64,000 nucleotides of DNA. Source: Deinococcus taeanensis. GTDB taxonomy: Bacteria; Deinococcota; Deinococci; Deinococcales; Deinococcaceae. The notes beneath the pieces are model-generated. The model was given only the letters and a program-made list of their open reading frames with translations, was not told where the DNA came from and ran no database searches. The position numbers were made by a program, and so were the translations under genes. Below, piece by piece: positions 44,964 to 57,091 of this stretch. Location: positions 461,001 through 525,000 of the forward strand of contig NZ_CP083455.1 of NCBI RefSeq assembly GCF_020229735.1. The letters are read 5' to 3'. Each line of letters opens with the position of its first letter. Positions within the stretch are counted from its first letter, which is position 1.

Positions 44964-45418
44964 AACTGCACGAACTCAAGCCCCACGCCGGCAGCCGCAA
45001 GAACCGCAAGCGCGTCGGCCGTGGCCCCGGCGGCACCGACAAAACCGCCGGTCGCGGCCACAAAGGCCAGAAGGCCCGCAGTGGCGCCGGCAAGGGCAGC
45101 TTCTTTGAAGGTGGCCGCAGCCGCCTGATCGCCCGCCTGCCCAAGCGCGGCTTCAACAACGTCGGCACCACCTTCGAAGTGGTGAACCTGGCGCAGCTGG
45201 CGAACATTGAGGACGCCACCATCGACCGGAACGTGCTGGAACTCGCGGGCCTCGTGCGCCGCAAGAACCGCCCCGTGAAACTGCTCGGCAGCGGTGAAGT
45301 GACCCGCGCCGTGACCATTCACGTGGACGCCGCCAGCGAAGGCGCCGTGAAGGCCGTGGAAGCGGCCGGCGGCAAGGTCATCCTGCCCGAAGCGAACGAA
45401 GCCGAGAAGGCGGAGTAA
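44960..45418 (+). CDS. rplO: 50S ribosomal protein L15
   Basis: A 152-residue L15, an assembly protein. [37 protein letters not shown] and [13 protein letters not shown] are diagnostic. Its stop codon directly abuts secY, a coupling usual in spc operons. Confidence 0.97.
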   Translation: MKLHELKPHAGSRKNRKRVGRGPGGTDKTAGRGHKGQKARSGAGKGSFFEGGRSRLIARLPKRGFNNVGTTFEVVNLAQLANIEDATIDRNVLELAGLVRRKNRPVKLLGSGEVTRAVTIHVDAASEGAVKAVEAAGGKVILPEANEAEKAE

Positions 45419-46750
<1,332 letters not shown>

Positions 46751-46769
46751 ACGCCGGTAACGCCCTGAG

Positions 46770-46796
46770 CCGTCCTCCCCGTGAGGGCGGTTTTTG
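46770..46796 (+). terminator. Rho-independent terminator after secY
   Basis: CCGTCCTC pairs with GAGGGCGG (one G-U), loop CCCGT, followed by TTTTTG. Separates secY from adk. Confidence 0.88.
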
Positions 46797-46901
46797 TGCC
46801 TGGGGCAGCTTTGTTCCCGTCCTGGGAACAGCCGCCGGCTGAGCAGGACTGCCCGCAAAGGGCCCTGACCCACTATGCTGAAGGGTGAACGGAGGAATAC
46901 A

Positions 46902-47495
46902 GTGACTCAAGCCAAACACAACGTCGTGATCTTCCTGGGGCCCCCTGGCGCAGGCAAAGGCACCCAGGCGGAACGACTGGCGCAGGACAAGGACCTCGTA
47001 AAGATCAGCACCGGAGATATCCTGCGCGACCATGTGACGCGCGGCACCGAGCTGGGGCAGCAGGTGAAGCCCATTCTGGATGCAGGGCAGCTGGTTCCCG
47101 ACGAGATTCTGATTGCCCTCATCCGCGACAAGCTGGCGGGGATGGATCAGGTCCGGGTGATTTTTGATGGGTTTCCCCGCACCACAGCCCAGGCACAGGA
47201 GCTGGATATGCTGCTCGAAGAACTGGGCGCGCCTGTGAGTGCGGTGCCTCTACTGGACGTGCCCGATGACGTGCTGATTGGCCGCATTGTCGAGCGGGGC
47301 CGTCAGGCGTCGGCTCGGGGTGAAGCCGTCCGCAGCGACGATACGGAAGAGGTGGCCCGGCGGCGGCAGGAAATCTACCGGGAGCAGACCCAGCCGTTGA
47401 TTGACTATTATTCTGCCCGTGGCAATCTGTACCGCGTGAATGGTGTCGGCAGCATGGATGAGGTCTATGGCCGAATTCAGGGTGGCCTGAACTAG
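46902..47495 (+). CDS. adk: Adenylate kinase (short-lid type)
   Basis: A 197-residue enzyme interconverting ATP+AMP and 2 ADP. P-loop GPPGAGKGTQAERLA, STGDILRDHV, GFPRTTAQA and DDTEEVARRRQEIY. The LID is short (VERGRQASARGEAVRSDD) with no zinc cysteines, as in short-lid kinases. The start is GTG 46902 with GGAGG upstream; a TATGCT box at 46874-46879 gives a 23-nt leader, so it has its own promoter. Confidence 0.96.
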   Translation: MTQAKHNVVIFLGPPGAGKGTQAERLAQDKDLVKISTGDILRDHVTRGTELGQQVKPILDAGQLVPDEILIALIRDKLAGMDQVRVIFDGFPRTTAQAQELDMLLEELGAPVSAVPLLDVPDDVLIGRIVERGRQASARGEAVRSDDTEEVARRRQEIYREQTQPLIDYYSARGNLYRVNGVGSMDEVYGRIQGGLN

Positions 47496-47745
47496 GTCCG
47501 TAACCAGTGGGGGAGTTGTGCCATCAGGGCCAACATCCGAATCACACCTGCGCTGAAGTCCGGGAGGACAAAGCCCAAACCTGAATTTCGCCGCCGGTGG
47601 CCCAGTGGGAGCCAGCGGTGCGTGTTGTCGGGCAGTGCCCCCAGGCGCCCTGGAGATGAGCACTCGTCCTTTGAGCTGGGCACTCGGCGGACCGGCGTCC
47701 CAGGGGCCACCTCCCTCCCCCCAGTGCCCACCTGCCCCATCACTT

Positions 47746-47784
47746 TTGCTGAGAATAATTTAGATAGTCTCTAAAATATTCTTT
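47746..47784 (+). promoter_or_regulatory. AT-rich promoter with palindromic operator before the deacetylase
   Basis: TTGCTG (47746-47751) and TAAAAT (47772-47777), 7 nt before ATG 47785. A perfect inverted repeat TTTAGA-N5-TCTAAA (47759-47775) overlaps the -10 region and looks like a repressor site. The rest of the 290-bp interval upstream holds no recognised gene. Confidence 0.55.
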
Positions 47785-48651
47785 ATGTCTTCTCATGTGG
47801 CTACCCGTTTGAGCCGCCTTCATCAGCTGGCGCGCTTGTCACTGTGCATAGGCCTGGGTGGAGCTTTAACGTTCCCCGGGACTGCAGAGGCCAAACCCAT
47901 GGTGATGGTCTTTCACCAGATAGGGGAGGCGAGTGGCCGGTCGCTGAGCATCTCACCTGAGGCGCTGAGGCGGCGGGTTGAGACACTCCGCCGTCTGGAC
48001 TACCGCTTTGTGACCTCCAGGGAAGCGGCGCGTGCTTCCAGGACAGACCGGGTGGCCGTCATTCAATTTGATGATGGTTTCGAGAGTGTCTACCGGGTGG
48101 CGTTTCCTGTCTTGCGGGACCTGGGAGTCCCAGGCACGACCTACGTGATCTGGTCACGCCTGAATCAGCCGGGCAGTTTGAGCACCGCTCAGGTGGCTGA
48201 GCTGCGTGCGGCAGGCTGGGAGGTGGGGACCCACTCACATTCTCACGCGGCTCTGGCAGATCTGAGCCCAGGTGGGCTGCGGCGCGAATTGAGTCCTCCG
48301 GACGCTGGACGTGCAGAGGCCGCTGATGTCCAGTGTGTGGCCTATCCCCTGAACCGTCATGACGCCCGTGTGCGCCGGGAAGCGTCGCGCCAGGGCCTCA
48401 ATTGCGGGGTCGCTGGAGGCCCCCCGCCGCTGAGCCGCGCGGACCCCATGGCCCTGCCCGCGCCGGCAATCACCCCCTGGGATGATGCGCTGCTGCCCAT
48501 GCGTTCGCGCTGGGGATTGGATGCTCGCGCGCCCCTGATGGCTGCAGGTGTTCTGCTCCCTATTCTTGATGGTGTGGGGCGGCCACACCCCGCAGCGCCG
48601 CCCCCCGCACCTGGAATGCCGCGCATTATGAGCTTCTCGGCAACGGCATGA
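47785..48651 (+). pseudogene. Polysaccharide deacetylase, N-terminal part of a frameshifted gene
   Basis: A secreted NodB-type carbohydrate deacetylase. A signal-like N-terminus ending GTAEA is followed by VMVFHQIG, the metal/catalytic FDDGF and THSHSH, and later AYPLNRHDARV and LPAPAITPWDDALLP. It diverges at the end, where a C run (48599-48606) shifts the frame: the true continuation (TWNAAHYELLGNG) lies one frame back in the next entry. Around 48300-48345 another frame (LRTLDVQRPLMS) also looks more like the family, suggesting two compensating indels. Its place between adk and infA, where map often sits, is unusual. Confidence 0.7.
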
Positions 48652-49169
48652 TCAGCATTATTTGGCGCGGGGAACGTGAGACCCGCATGGCCTGGCGTGA
48701 AGGCCGCTGGAGCGTCAATCTGGCTGCCCGGCGCGGGGTGGGTGGCACCCAGGCGGCCTACACCGGAGTGGGTGCCGCGCTGAACCTCGCGCCGGTGACC
48801 CTGGCGGCCGGCCTGGACTCTGGTGGCCCGCTGGTAGGCGGCGCTTTGGCGCTGGGGGGGTATGGTGAGGTCTGGGGCCGCGCCAGCCGCGTGGGCAGCA
48901 AGTGGTTCTGGGCCCTGGGAGGCACGCTGATTCCCGCTGACTACTGGCAGGTGGGGGTGGCCCACGACCAGGTCGGCACCCAGCTGGGCCTGCGCGCGGC
49001 CCTGCCCTGGCAGGGTGAGGAAGGACGCCCCCTGCGGGTAGGGGGAGGCTACCGCTGGGGGGAGGATGCTGGCCCCTTCGCTGAGGTGGAATACCGTGTG
49101 GGGAGCTACAGCGGGACAGCCGAAGTCAGCCGTCGCCGCTTTGGGGTTCGCTTCACAGCTGTCTGGTAA
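48648..49169 (+). pseudogene. C-terminal part of the frameshifted deacetylase gene (beta-barrel-like)
   Basis: Residues from ISIIWRGERE onward show alternating Gly/aromatic strands (GGALALGGYGEVWGRASRV, VGGGYRWGEDAG, FAEVEYRVGSYSG) and a C-terminal FGVRFTAVW. This is typical of an outer-membrane beta-barrel or similar all-beta domain. Frame-consistent coding extends upstream of ATG 48648 to about 48606 (TWNAAHYELLGNG), so it is most likely the second half of the deacetylase gene, split by a one-base slip. It might still be expressed alone from ATG 48648. Confidence 0.6.
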
Positions 49170-49244
49170 GGTGCGGGGGCTCTTGCTGTTTGCTTCATAG
49201 CCATGATACCTTTACGTTTGGCTTGTATCAGGCCTGGAGGTTGC

Positions 49245-49502
49245 GTGGCAAGACGAAAGATGCCGGAACAGCGGGAGAAGCGTAAGAAGGAAGAGTCCGA
49301 TACCGTGCGGGCCGAGGGCGTGGTCGAAGAGGCGCTGCCGAACACCACGTTCCGTGTGAAGCTTGACACCGGGCACGACATCCTGGCTTACATCAGCGGC
49401 AAGATGCGCATTCACTACATCCGCATCCTGCCGGGGGACCGCGTGGTTCTGGAGATCAGTCCGTACGACACCTCGCGCGGACGTATCGTCTACCGCAAGT
49501 AA
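49245..49502 (+). CDS. infA: Translation initiation factor IF-1
   Basis: An 85-residue S1-domain factor at the A site of the 30S subunit. [27 protein letters not shown] and [17 protein letters not shown] are diagnostic. About 13 extra basic N-terminal residues ([14 protein letters not shown]) exceed the usual 72-residue protein. GTG 49245 has GGAGG four nt upstream. Heads the infA-rpmJ-rpsM-rpsK-rpsD-rpoA-rplQ unit. Confidence 0.95.
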   Translation: MARRKMPEQREKRKKEESDTVRAEGVVEEALPNTTFRVKLDTGHDILAYISGKMRIHYIRILPGDRVVLEISPYDTSRGRIVYRK

Positions 49503-49593
49503 CAGGCCGAGGTACCCAACAGATTCCCCACCGGCCAAGGTGGGTGGGGGGTCGAGCGCTGCCAGCCGCAACCCACGATGGGGTGCGCGGCGC

Positions 49594-49726
<133 letters not shown>

Positions 49727-49728
49727 TC

Positions 49729-50109
49729 ATGGCGCGTATTGCTGGCGTTGACCTTCCCCGCGAAAAGCGCGTTGAAATTGCGCTCACCTACATTTACGGC
49801 ATCGGCCTGACCCGCAGCAAGGAAGTTCTCGAACGCACCGGCATCAGCCCGGACACCCGCGTCAAGAACCTCAGCGAAGCCGAGCAGAGCACCCTGCGTG
49901 AAGCCATCGAGAAGACCTACAAGGTCGAAGGTGACCTCCGCAGTGAAGTCGGTCAGAACATCAAGCGTCTGATGGACATCGGCGCCTACCGTGGCCTGCG
50001 TCACCGCCGCGGCCTGCCCGTGCGCGGCCAGCGCACCAAGACGAACGCACGCACCCGCAAGGGCCCGCGTAAGACCGTCGCCGGTAAGAAGAAGGCCACG
50101 AGGAAGTAA
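49729..50109 (+). CDS. rpsM: 30S ribosomal protein S13
   Basis: A 126-residue S13 contacting the P-site tRNA and the 50[27 protein letters not shown], then [26 protein letters not shown]. Two bases after rpmJ; basic tail present. Confidence 0.97.
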   Translation: MARIAGVDLPREKRVEIALTYIYGIGLTRSKEVLERTGISPDTRVKNLSEAEQSTLREAIEKTYKVEGDLRSEVGQNIKRLMDIGAYRGLRHRRGLPVRGQRTKTNARTRKGPRKTVAGKKKATRK

Positions 50110-50112
50110 GCC

Positions 50113-50508
<396 letters not shown>

Positions 50509-50647
50509 AGCGCACGCGCGCGCCCACCTGCCCCGTTTCCGCTGTCCACAGGACTGAAGCCGCACCACCGGCAAGGAAGCGGGCCCCAGAGGGCCGCAGA
50601 CCCGGTATGGGGCACCTGAGCCCCACACCGCACAGGAGAGTTAACAC

Positions 50648-51268
50648 ATGGGTCGTTTCCGTGGTTCCATCACCAAACAGAGCCGCCGCGAAGGTATCAA
50701 CCTCGCGGAGACTGAAAAAGTCCAGAAGTACCTCGACCGCCGCCCCTACGCGCCCGGCCAGCACGGCCAGCGCCGTGGCCGCGGCCGTCCCAGCGACTAC
50801 AGCGTGCGTCTGCGCGAAAAGCAGAAGCTCGCGCGTCTGTACGGCATTGGCGAAAAGCAGTTCCGTAACCTCTTCGAGGAAGCGGCCAACGTTCCCGGCG
50901 TGACCGGCACCGTGTTCCTGCAGCTGCTCGAACGCCGCCTGGACAACGTCGTGTTCCGCATGGGCTTCGCCAGCACCCGCCGCCAGGCCCGCCAGTTCGT
51001 GGGTCACGGGCACATTCTCGTGAACGGCAAGCGTGTGGACATCCCCAGCTACCGCGTCAAGATTGGCGACGAGATCAGCGTCGCAGACGTCGCCCGTAAG
51101 ATCGGCTTCATCCAGGAGAACATGGAAGCGCAGAAGCGCCGCCGCGTGAGCCCCTGGGTTGAACTGGACGTCGAGAACTTCAAGGGGACCTTCTCCCGCC
51201 TTCCCGCGCGTGAAGACCTCGCCCTGCCCATTAACGAGAACTTCATCATCGAGTACTACTCGCGCTAA
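50648..51268 (+). CDS. rpsD: 30S ribosomal protein S4
   Basis: A 206-residue S4, an early assembly protein and autogenous regulator in other bacteria. [37 protein letters not shown] and the S4 domain [41 protein letters not shown] upstream. Cys residues of the zinc-type S4 are absent (C- form). Confidence 0.97.
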   Translation: MGRFRGSITKQSRREGINLAETEKVQKYLDRRPYAPGQHGQRRGRGRPSDYSVRLREKQKLARLYGIGEKQFRNLFEEAANVPGVTGTVFLQLLERRLDNVVFRMGFASTRRQARQFVGHGHILVNGKRVDIPSYRVKIGDEISVADVARKIGFIQENMEAQKRRRVSPWVELDVENFKGTFSRLPAREDLALPINENFIIEYYSR

Positions 51269-51272
51269 ATCA

Positions 51273-52284
<1,012 letters not shown>

Positions 52285-52338
52285 CCCCCACCCCACCACA
52301 GTCGGCGTCCGCGCCACTGCACCCCAAGGAGACCCACC

Positions 52339-52689
<351 letters not shown>

Positions 52690-52702
52690 GTCCAGACGAA
52701 CC

Positions 52703-52732
52703 ACGCGCCCCCTCCCACCGGAGGGGGCGCGT
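52703..52732 (+). terminator. Terminator of the alpha operon
   Basis: ACGCGCCCCCTCC with its complement, 13-bp stem and CACC loop, followed by CCCTGTTG. Confidence 0.8.
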
Positions 52733-53339
52733 CCCTGTTGTTCAGAACAGCTGAAGCTGCCGTGCCACCGCTGGGGCCGGCTGGAAAGCAACGCCGCGTC
52801 GTTGATCACCAGCTGCCTGGTGTGCCGCGTGGCATATCTCAGCGCATAGTTGCCCGGTCCTGTTACGGCCTCGCCTCCCTGGTCCGTTCTCGCCCTGATG
52901 TGAGACGCCAGGGTGTGTGATCAGTGGCTGGACCTGAAACCTCGGCAGGACCGGGGGTGGCTTGATCATCGTGGCGAGGTGCTGGGCGACCAGCACCTTG
53001 GGCAACGGTGGCTGCTTGGCCGCATGCCGCTGCACTTTATCTGGGCTTGCGGCTGCGTGGTCCTGTCTCAGACGATCGTGATGTGCCGCTGCGCCACGAT
53101 CAACACCCACGTTAGGCACACCACCAGCGATGGAGTCAATTCACCTCCGCAGCCGCAGAGGCGCGGTGGCCCGAGTGAACGGTATGGCGATAAGGAGTTC
53201 CTCTTGCGTCTTGAGGGTAATGGATAGGACAGCTGCCTACGCCGCTGGCAGACACCGAACGAAAACACGCCTAAGTACAGTGTTTTGATTACTATACTCA
53301 CATGAGTCTCGAGATGCGCCCTCTTGATGGAGGGCCCGC
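52733..53339. other. Accessory interval without a recognised gene
   Basis: About 600 bases. The minus strand contains fragments in different frames (for example LVVCLTWVLIVAQRHITIV near 53070-53140) that could be a decayed transposase, but no domain can be named. A TATACT box lies at about 53292, shortly before the Nudix gene, and is its likely promoter. Nothing else was recognised. Confidence 0.4.
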
Positions 53340-53786
53340 ATGACACCCCGCCAATGCGCGGCCGTGGTTATCGAAGACGCTGATGGACACCTCCTGTTGG
53401 TCAAACAGGCTTATGGCAAGCACTTCTGGGGCCTGCCGGGTGGCGTTGTTGATCCGGGCGAGACGCCCCCTCAAGCTGCGGTCAGAGAGGCTGAGGAAGA
53501 AGTCGGCGTTCGCGTCGTTCTTCGCGGCGTGATTGGCCTGTATCTGCTTCAAGGTGGAGGCTGGCCAGACATTCAGGCCTACGTGTTTCGTGCACAGATT
53601 ACTGAGGGAGAGCCGAGGATCATAAATCCACAGGAAATTTCCCAGATCGCCTGGAAATCTCGTCATGCCCTCCCTGAGTGGGTGCCCAATGATGTCTCTG
53701 CAGCTTTCGAGGACATTCAAGCGCACAGGCACGGCGTGCTCCGCACCGTTCAGCGCAGAATCCACATGGGAGACGTCGCGCTGTGA
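53340..53786 (+). CDS. Nudix hydrolase
   Basis: A 148-residue Nudix enzyme, hydrolysing a nucleoside diphosphate linked to another moiety. The complete Nudix box runs from GGVVDPGETPPQAAV to REAEEEVGV (residues ~38-61), with the REAxEEVG metal core intact. The preceding ADGHLLLVKQAYGKHFWGLP is typical. GGAGGG lies 6 nt before ATG 53340. Deinococci carry many Nudix proteins. The codon pattern is slightly less GC-biased than in the ribosomal genes, and it lies in an accessory patch. Substrate unknown. Confidence 0.9.
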   Translation: MTPRQCAAVVIEDADGHLLLVKQAYGKHFWGLPGGVVDPGETPPQAAVREAEEEVGVRVVLRGVIGLYLLQGGGWPDIQAYVFRAQITEGEPRIINPQEISQIAWKSRHALPEWVPNDVSAAFEDIQAHRHGVLRTVQRRIHMGDVAL

Positions 53787-54062
53787 CCCTCCCGGCCTCC
53801 ATGCAGGACTGATCCTTGGCTCCCAAGGACAGGAAGTCTCCCCGCCAACGTGGACCGTTGCTGACCGCCTTCGCCCGCGCAGGCACCCGGCAGCATGTGC
53901 TCCGCATCAGCCTGCAGGCGGTGGAACCCCCCTTGCGTTGTGTTGCGGATGTACAAGCGGCCAGGACAACAACGCTGCCCCATGCTCTTAGGGGCATCTT
54001 TCGGCGTCATGAAATGACGCCACTCTGTACGGCGCTGGCACGGTAATGCTCCAGGTTTGACT

Positions 54063-54932
54063 TCAAGCGGCGTTGCGAGCATTCGCCGATAAGGTGAGTG
54101 TAGACCAAGGCGTGGCGTAGCCGAGCGCCGAATGACGGCGCTCGTGGTTGTACCAGCGGTGAAAGTCCGGCATGGCGGCCCGGACATCGGCCATGGACTG
54201 CCAGTCCTGGCGGAAGGCGAACTGGTATTTGTAGGTCCGGTTGAGGCGTTCGAGGATACCGGTTCCTCCCGGCTGAGACACTTTGCAGCGCACCCAGTTG
54301 CCGTACATCAAACAGCCCTGTTGAAAGAGGTCACTGGTGAAATCACTGCCTCCATCACTCTGGACCAGGATGCGCTTGTGGTGGCCCTGAGCACGCAGCA
54401 CGGCGACCGCCTCGTCGAGCGTCAGTTTGGCGAGGTGCATCGACAGGCTCCGTACCACCCGGCTGGCCAGCACCACCCGCGAGGTAACGTCCAGCACGAA
54501 GTAAATCCAACAGACCCCGTCGGGCAGCGACAGCCGTGTCGCGTCAATCTGCACCCGTCGACCTTCCGGCCAGTCTTGTGGTGCGGAAACCTTCGGGGAA
54601 GGTTTCCGGGTCTTTCGAGGCAGCGGTGGGTGAAGGTGCAATTCGCCGAGTGCGACACGGATCTTGTGCAGGCCAATCTCTTCGCCCTGAGCTTTGAGTT
54701 CCTGATACAGCAGCCGGTATCCAGACGTTGGATGCTGCAACGCCGCCTGGCGTACCTTCTCGTACAGTGCGTCACGGTGCTGCTGCTTGGCACAGCGCGC
54801 GGGCGCGCTGTGCTGATGGTCCCGCATCCGCCAGTACGGCACGCTGGCGTACTGGGCAAAACGCCGCAGGCTGAGGTGCGGCCGGCTCTGCCAGAGAACG
54901 ATCAGCTCGTCCAGCGTCAGAGCCGTCGCACT
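54063..54932 (-). CDS. IS3-family transposase OrfB (DDE integrase core)
   Basis: About 289 residues in the -1 frame relative to OrfA, starting ALTLDELIVLWQSRPHLSLRRFAQYASV. HTH_21-like region (TSGYRLLYQELKAQG) then rve core with D in RVQIDATR, D in VQSDGGSDF and E in GILERLNRTYK. C-terminal YNHERRHSALGY is typical. It is most likely made as an OrfAB fusion by -1 slippage at A_AAA_G (54932-54935). GTG 54842 could give a shorter OrfB. Confidence 0.9.
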   Translation of the reverse strand, partial: SATALTLDELIVLWQSRPHLSLRRFAQYASVPYWRMRDHQHSAPARCAKQQHRDALYEKVRQAALQHPTSGYRLLYQELKAQGEEIGLHKIRVALGELHLHPPLPRKTRKPSPKVSAPQDWPEGRRVQIDATRLSLPDGVCWIYFVLDVTSRVVLASRVVRSLSMHLAKLTLDEAVAVLRAQGHHKRILVQSDGGSDFTSDLFQQGCLMYGNWVRCKVSQPGGTGILERLNRTYKYQFAFRQDWQSMADVRAAMPDFHRWYNHERRHSALGYATPWSTLTLSANARNAA

Positions 54933-55204
54933 TTTCGCGCAATATCGAGCTCCAGTTCCTTTTCGGCCACGATGCGTTTGAGACGGTCATTCTCCCGTTC
55001 CAGGATGGTCACGCCCTGGTCTGGTCGGTCACCAGAGAGGCGGGCACGGCCCGCCTCCAGAAACTGTGTTTTCCAGGTGTGGATCAGGCTCTCGTTGGCT
55101 CCATGCTGACGGGCTGCCTCCGCGACTCCGAGTTCGCCCCGCAGCACGCTGAGGACGATGGCTTCTTTGACGTCGGTGCTCCAGGTTTTTCGCTGTTTCC
55201 CCAT
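54917..55204 (-). CDS. IS3-family OrfA (helix-turn-helix)
   Basis: A 95-residue DNA-binding protein. MGKQRKTWSTDVKEAIVLSVL, the helix-turn-helix GVAEAARQHGANESLIHTWK and a leucine-zipper-like tail (LERENDRLKRIVAEKELELDIA). ATG 55204 has GGAG 7 nt upstream. Its end overlaps orfB, with AAAAG just before the stop as the slippage site. Confidence 0.9.
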   Translation of the reverse strand: MGKQRKTWSTDVKEAIVLSVLRGELGVAEAARQHGANESLIHTWKTQFLEAGRARLSGDRPDQGVTILERENDRLKRIVAEKELELDIARKVRRL

Positions 55205-55262
55205 GATGATCTCCAGTGTGCTCGTCCCTCGCATCGAGAGGGTCAGGTGCTGAAAGTCATCC

Positions 55263-55652
55263 TTGGAGCACTACCCACTGCCCACTGAAGTGGCTAAACG
55301 GCACGTTCCTTTGTTGCTCCACGCAAAGCCAAGCATGGTTCTCCCGCGCGAGTGGCAAAGCGTCAGCACCCCTGAGGTCTTTCAGGCTAGCCAGGAGCCC
55401 ACGACACTGCACACTCGCTATGGGGTGTCCTTGGCTGACCAGCTGAATGGGATCAGGGGAGAACCCCCTTATGCACCTGACCTGTGCGCAGCGCTGGACA
55501 GTGGGGTGGAAACCGAAACATGCTGGCTGCTGGGCTGGAAGAGGCTTCTGGACGCAAAGCCATTCCTTCCCCTCTCTGACTTACGTAAAGCGCGGCGTGC
55601 TTACCGCATGACGGGTCCCATCACCACAGTGGACGTTCATCACCTGACTTGA
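55263..55652 (+). CDS. Hypothetical ORF next to the IS3 element, possibly truncated
   Basis: 129 codons starting inside the right IS end, so the apparent ATG 55263 may not be the native start. The body (RYGVSLADQLNGIRGEPP, LDSGVETETCWLLGWKRLLDAKPFLPLSDLRKARRAYRM) has balanced, protein-like composition without low complexity, but no family is recognised. It could be the 3' remnant of a gene cut by the IS. No matching 5' part is seen on the other side of the element. Confidence 0.4.
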   Translation: MEHYPLPTEVAKRHVPLLLHAKPSMVLPREWQSVSTPEVFQASQEPTTLHTRYGVSLADQLNGIRGEPPYAPDLCAALDSGVETETCWLLGWKRLLDAKPFLPLSDLRKARRAYRMTGPITTVDVHHLT

Positions 55653-55767
55653 CAGCCCATTTACGATCCAGCCTGAACTGGCGGCGGGGCGCTGAATTTC
55701 CTGCCGCCGGGCTCCTCCTGACCGGTCTCTGAGATGCTGAGGCCCACCGATGTTCAATACACTGACG

Positions 55768-55797
55768 GGCAGCCGAACCCACCCGGGTCCGGCTGCC
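55768..55797 (-). terminator. Hairpin downstream of the AI-2E family gene
   Basis: GGCAGCCG with its complement around a 14-nt loop that itself contains ACCCGGGT. Located 45 bp past the permease stop; no T run. Confidence 0.45.
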
Positions 55798-55842
55798 TGG
55801 AACTTCAGGATGTCCGTGCTGAAGGGGCTTCGTTCCTGGGCG

Positions 55843-56979
55843 CTATGGCCCTTCGGTGTACACGCGGCTCGGATAGTAATACCGTTGGAGCGCCAGCTTG
55901 CCGAGGGCGACCAGCGGCACGGCCAGCAGCGCGCCTGTAAATCCCAGCAGCGCCACGCCTACCAGAATGGCCGTGAGGACCGTGACTGGATGCAGGTCGG
56001 TGGTCTTGCTGAGAATGTACGGACTCAGGAAGTTCCCTTCAATCTGGTTGGCAGCGACGAACACCACGATCACCAACACGATCTTCAGCAGGGCGCCCGG
56101 CAGCGTCAGGGCCAGCAGGATCGCCGGGGTGGCCCCGATGATCGGCCCCAGGTACGGCACGATGTTGAAGGCTCCAGCCAGGAACCCGATTGCGGCGGCA
56201 CTCGGAATGCCCACGACCGTCAGGCCAAGCCACACGAACACCCCAATGAACAGCGCGATCAGCAGCTGGCCGCGTACGTACCCGCCCACGGCCGTACCGG
56301 TCAGCGCACTGAACTCCAGCACCCGCGGCTGCCACGGTCGGGGAAAAATGCCCAGCAGCGCGGCGTTCAGGCGGCTGTAGTCCAGCATCAGGTAGACGCT
56401 CAGCAGCAGGATCAGCAGCACCTGCCCCACCACACCCCCAATGGACAGCAGGCTGTTCAGCAGTGTGCCGGTGGAGGTCAGGGCGTTCTGGAGGATCGGA
56501 ACGATATTCTTCCCGAGGTTCTGCACGTAGTCCTGAGCCGCCGTGATCAGACGCTCACGGGAGTTGTCCAGGCCCGGCACGCCCCGGGCCGCGAGCCAGG
56601 TGGAAACGCGGTCCAGGGTGTCGCCCAGCGTTCCAATCTGATCCGGGAGTTTCTGAAGCAGCGTGATCAGCTGGGTGGAGATCGTGGCGAGCAGCACGCC
56701 GGCCAGGCTGAACAGTCCCAGGAAGATCAGCACCACGAAGAAGACGCCCAGACCCCGGCGGACCCGGCCGCGTTCCAGCCAGTTGAGCAGCGGGTTCGTG
56801 AGGTAGGCGATCAGGAACGCCACCGCGAAATCCACCAGCACGGTCCTTACCTGGCCGATCACGCGGTACAACAGGTAGAACCCCAGCAGAAACACGAACA
56901 GGCGAACCCAGGGCTGGCGCCACGCGTACTGAAAGGCGTTCAGAGGCGGGCCGGGGGGCGGAGCGATTGGACGGGTCAC
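55843..56979 (-). CDS. AI-2E family (PerM/YdiK-type) membrane transporter
   Basis: A 378-residue protein with about eight membrane helices and the large extracytoplasmic loop of the AI-2E family between helices 3 and 4 (STQLITLLQKLPDQIGTL). The conserved C-terminal GFLAGAFNIVPYLGPIIGATPA and NQIEGNFLSPYILSK are clear. Relatives export autoinducer-2 or act as Na+/H+ or other exporters; the substrate here is unknown. GTG 56979 lies 5 nt after a TAGAGT box. Confidence 0.92.
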   Translation of the reverse strand: MTRPIAPPPGPPLNAFQYAWRQPWVRLFVFLLGFYLLYRVIGQVRTVLVDFAVAFLIAYLTNPLLNWLERGRVRRGLGVFFVVLIFLGLFSLAGVLLATISTQLITLLQKLPDQIGTLGDTLDRVSTWLAARGVPGLDNSRERLITAAQDYVQNLGKNIVPILQNALTSTGTLLNSLLSIGGVVGQVLLILLLSVYLMLDYSRLNAALLGIFPRPWQPRVLEFSALTGTAVGGYVRGQLLIALFIGVFVWLGLTVVGIPSAAAIGFLAGAFNIVPYLGPIIGATPAILLALTLPGALLKIVLVIVVFVAANQIEGNFLSPYILSKTTDLHPVTVLTAILVGVALLGFTGALLAVPLVALGKLALQRYYYPSRVYTEGP

Positions 56980-57091
56980 GGTTCACTCTAGTGCACCTGC
57001 ATCTCGGAACCGGGCGACCCTGTGCGGCACTGGTCGCCTGGACTGCAGAAGCGGCCTCAGGGGGCCGCTCGGAATCTCGCGGGGCGGCAGG

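Larger units (their letters stand above)
54047..55270. mobile_element. IS3-family insertion sequence
   Basis: A 1224-bp element encoding overlapping orfA and orfB on the minus strand. The ends are imperfect inverted repeats beginning TGCTCCA (54047 onward, TGCTCCAGGTTTGACTT; and, from 55270 backward, TGCTCCAAGGATGACTT), with the TG...CA termini of IS3. Flanking trinucleotides (TAA left, CTA right) do not match, so no clear target duplication is seen. It looks intact in its coding part. Confidence 0.85.

Noticed and set aside
52742..53140. Possible transposase remnant downstream of rplQ
   Set aside because: Only short suggestive strings in changing frames; no DDE or HTH motif could be identified, so it is only mentioned as an interval.
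53816..54046. 76-codon plus-strand ORF ending at the left IS3 boundary
   Set aside because: Ends before the element, does not continue on the other side, and has no recognisable similarity.
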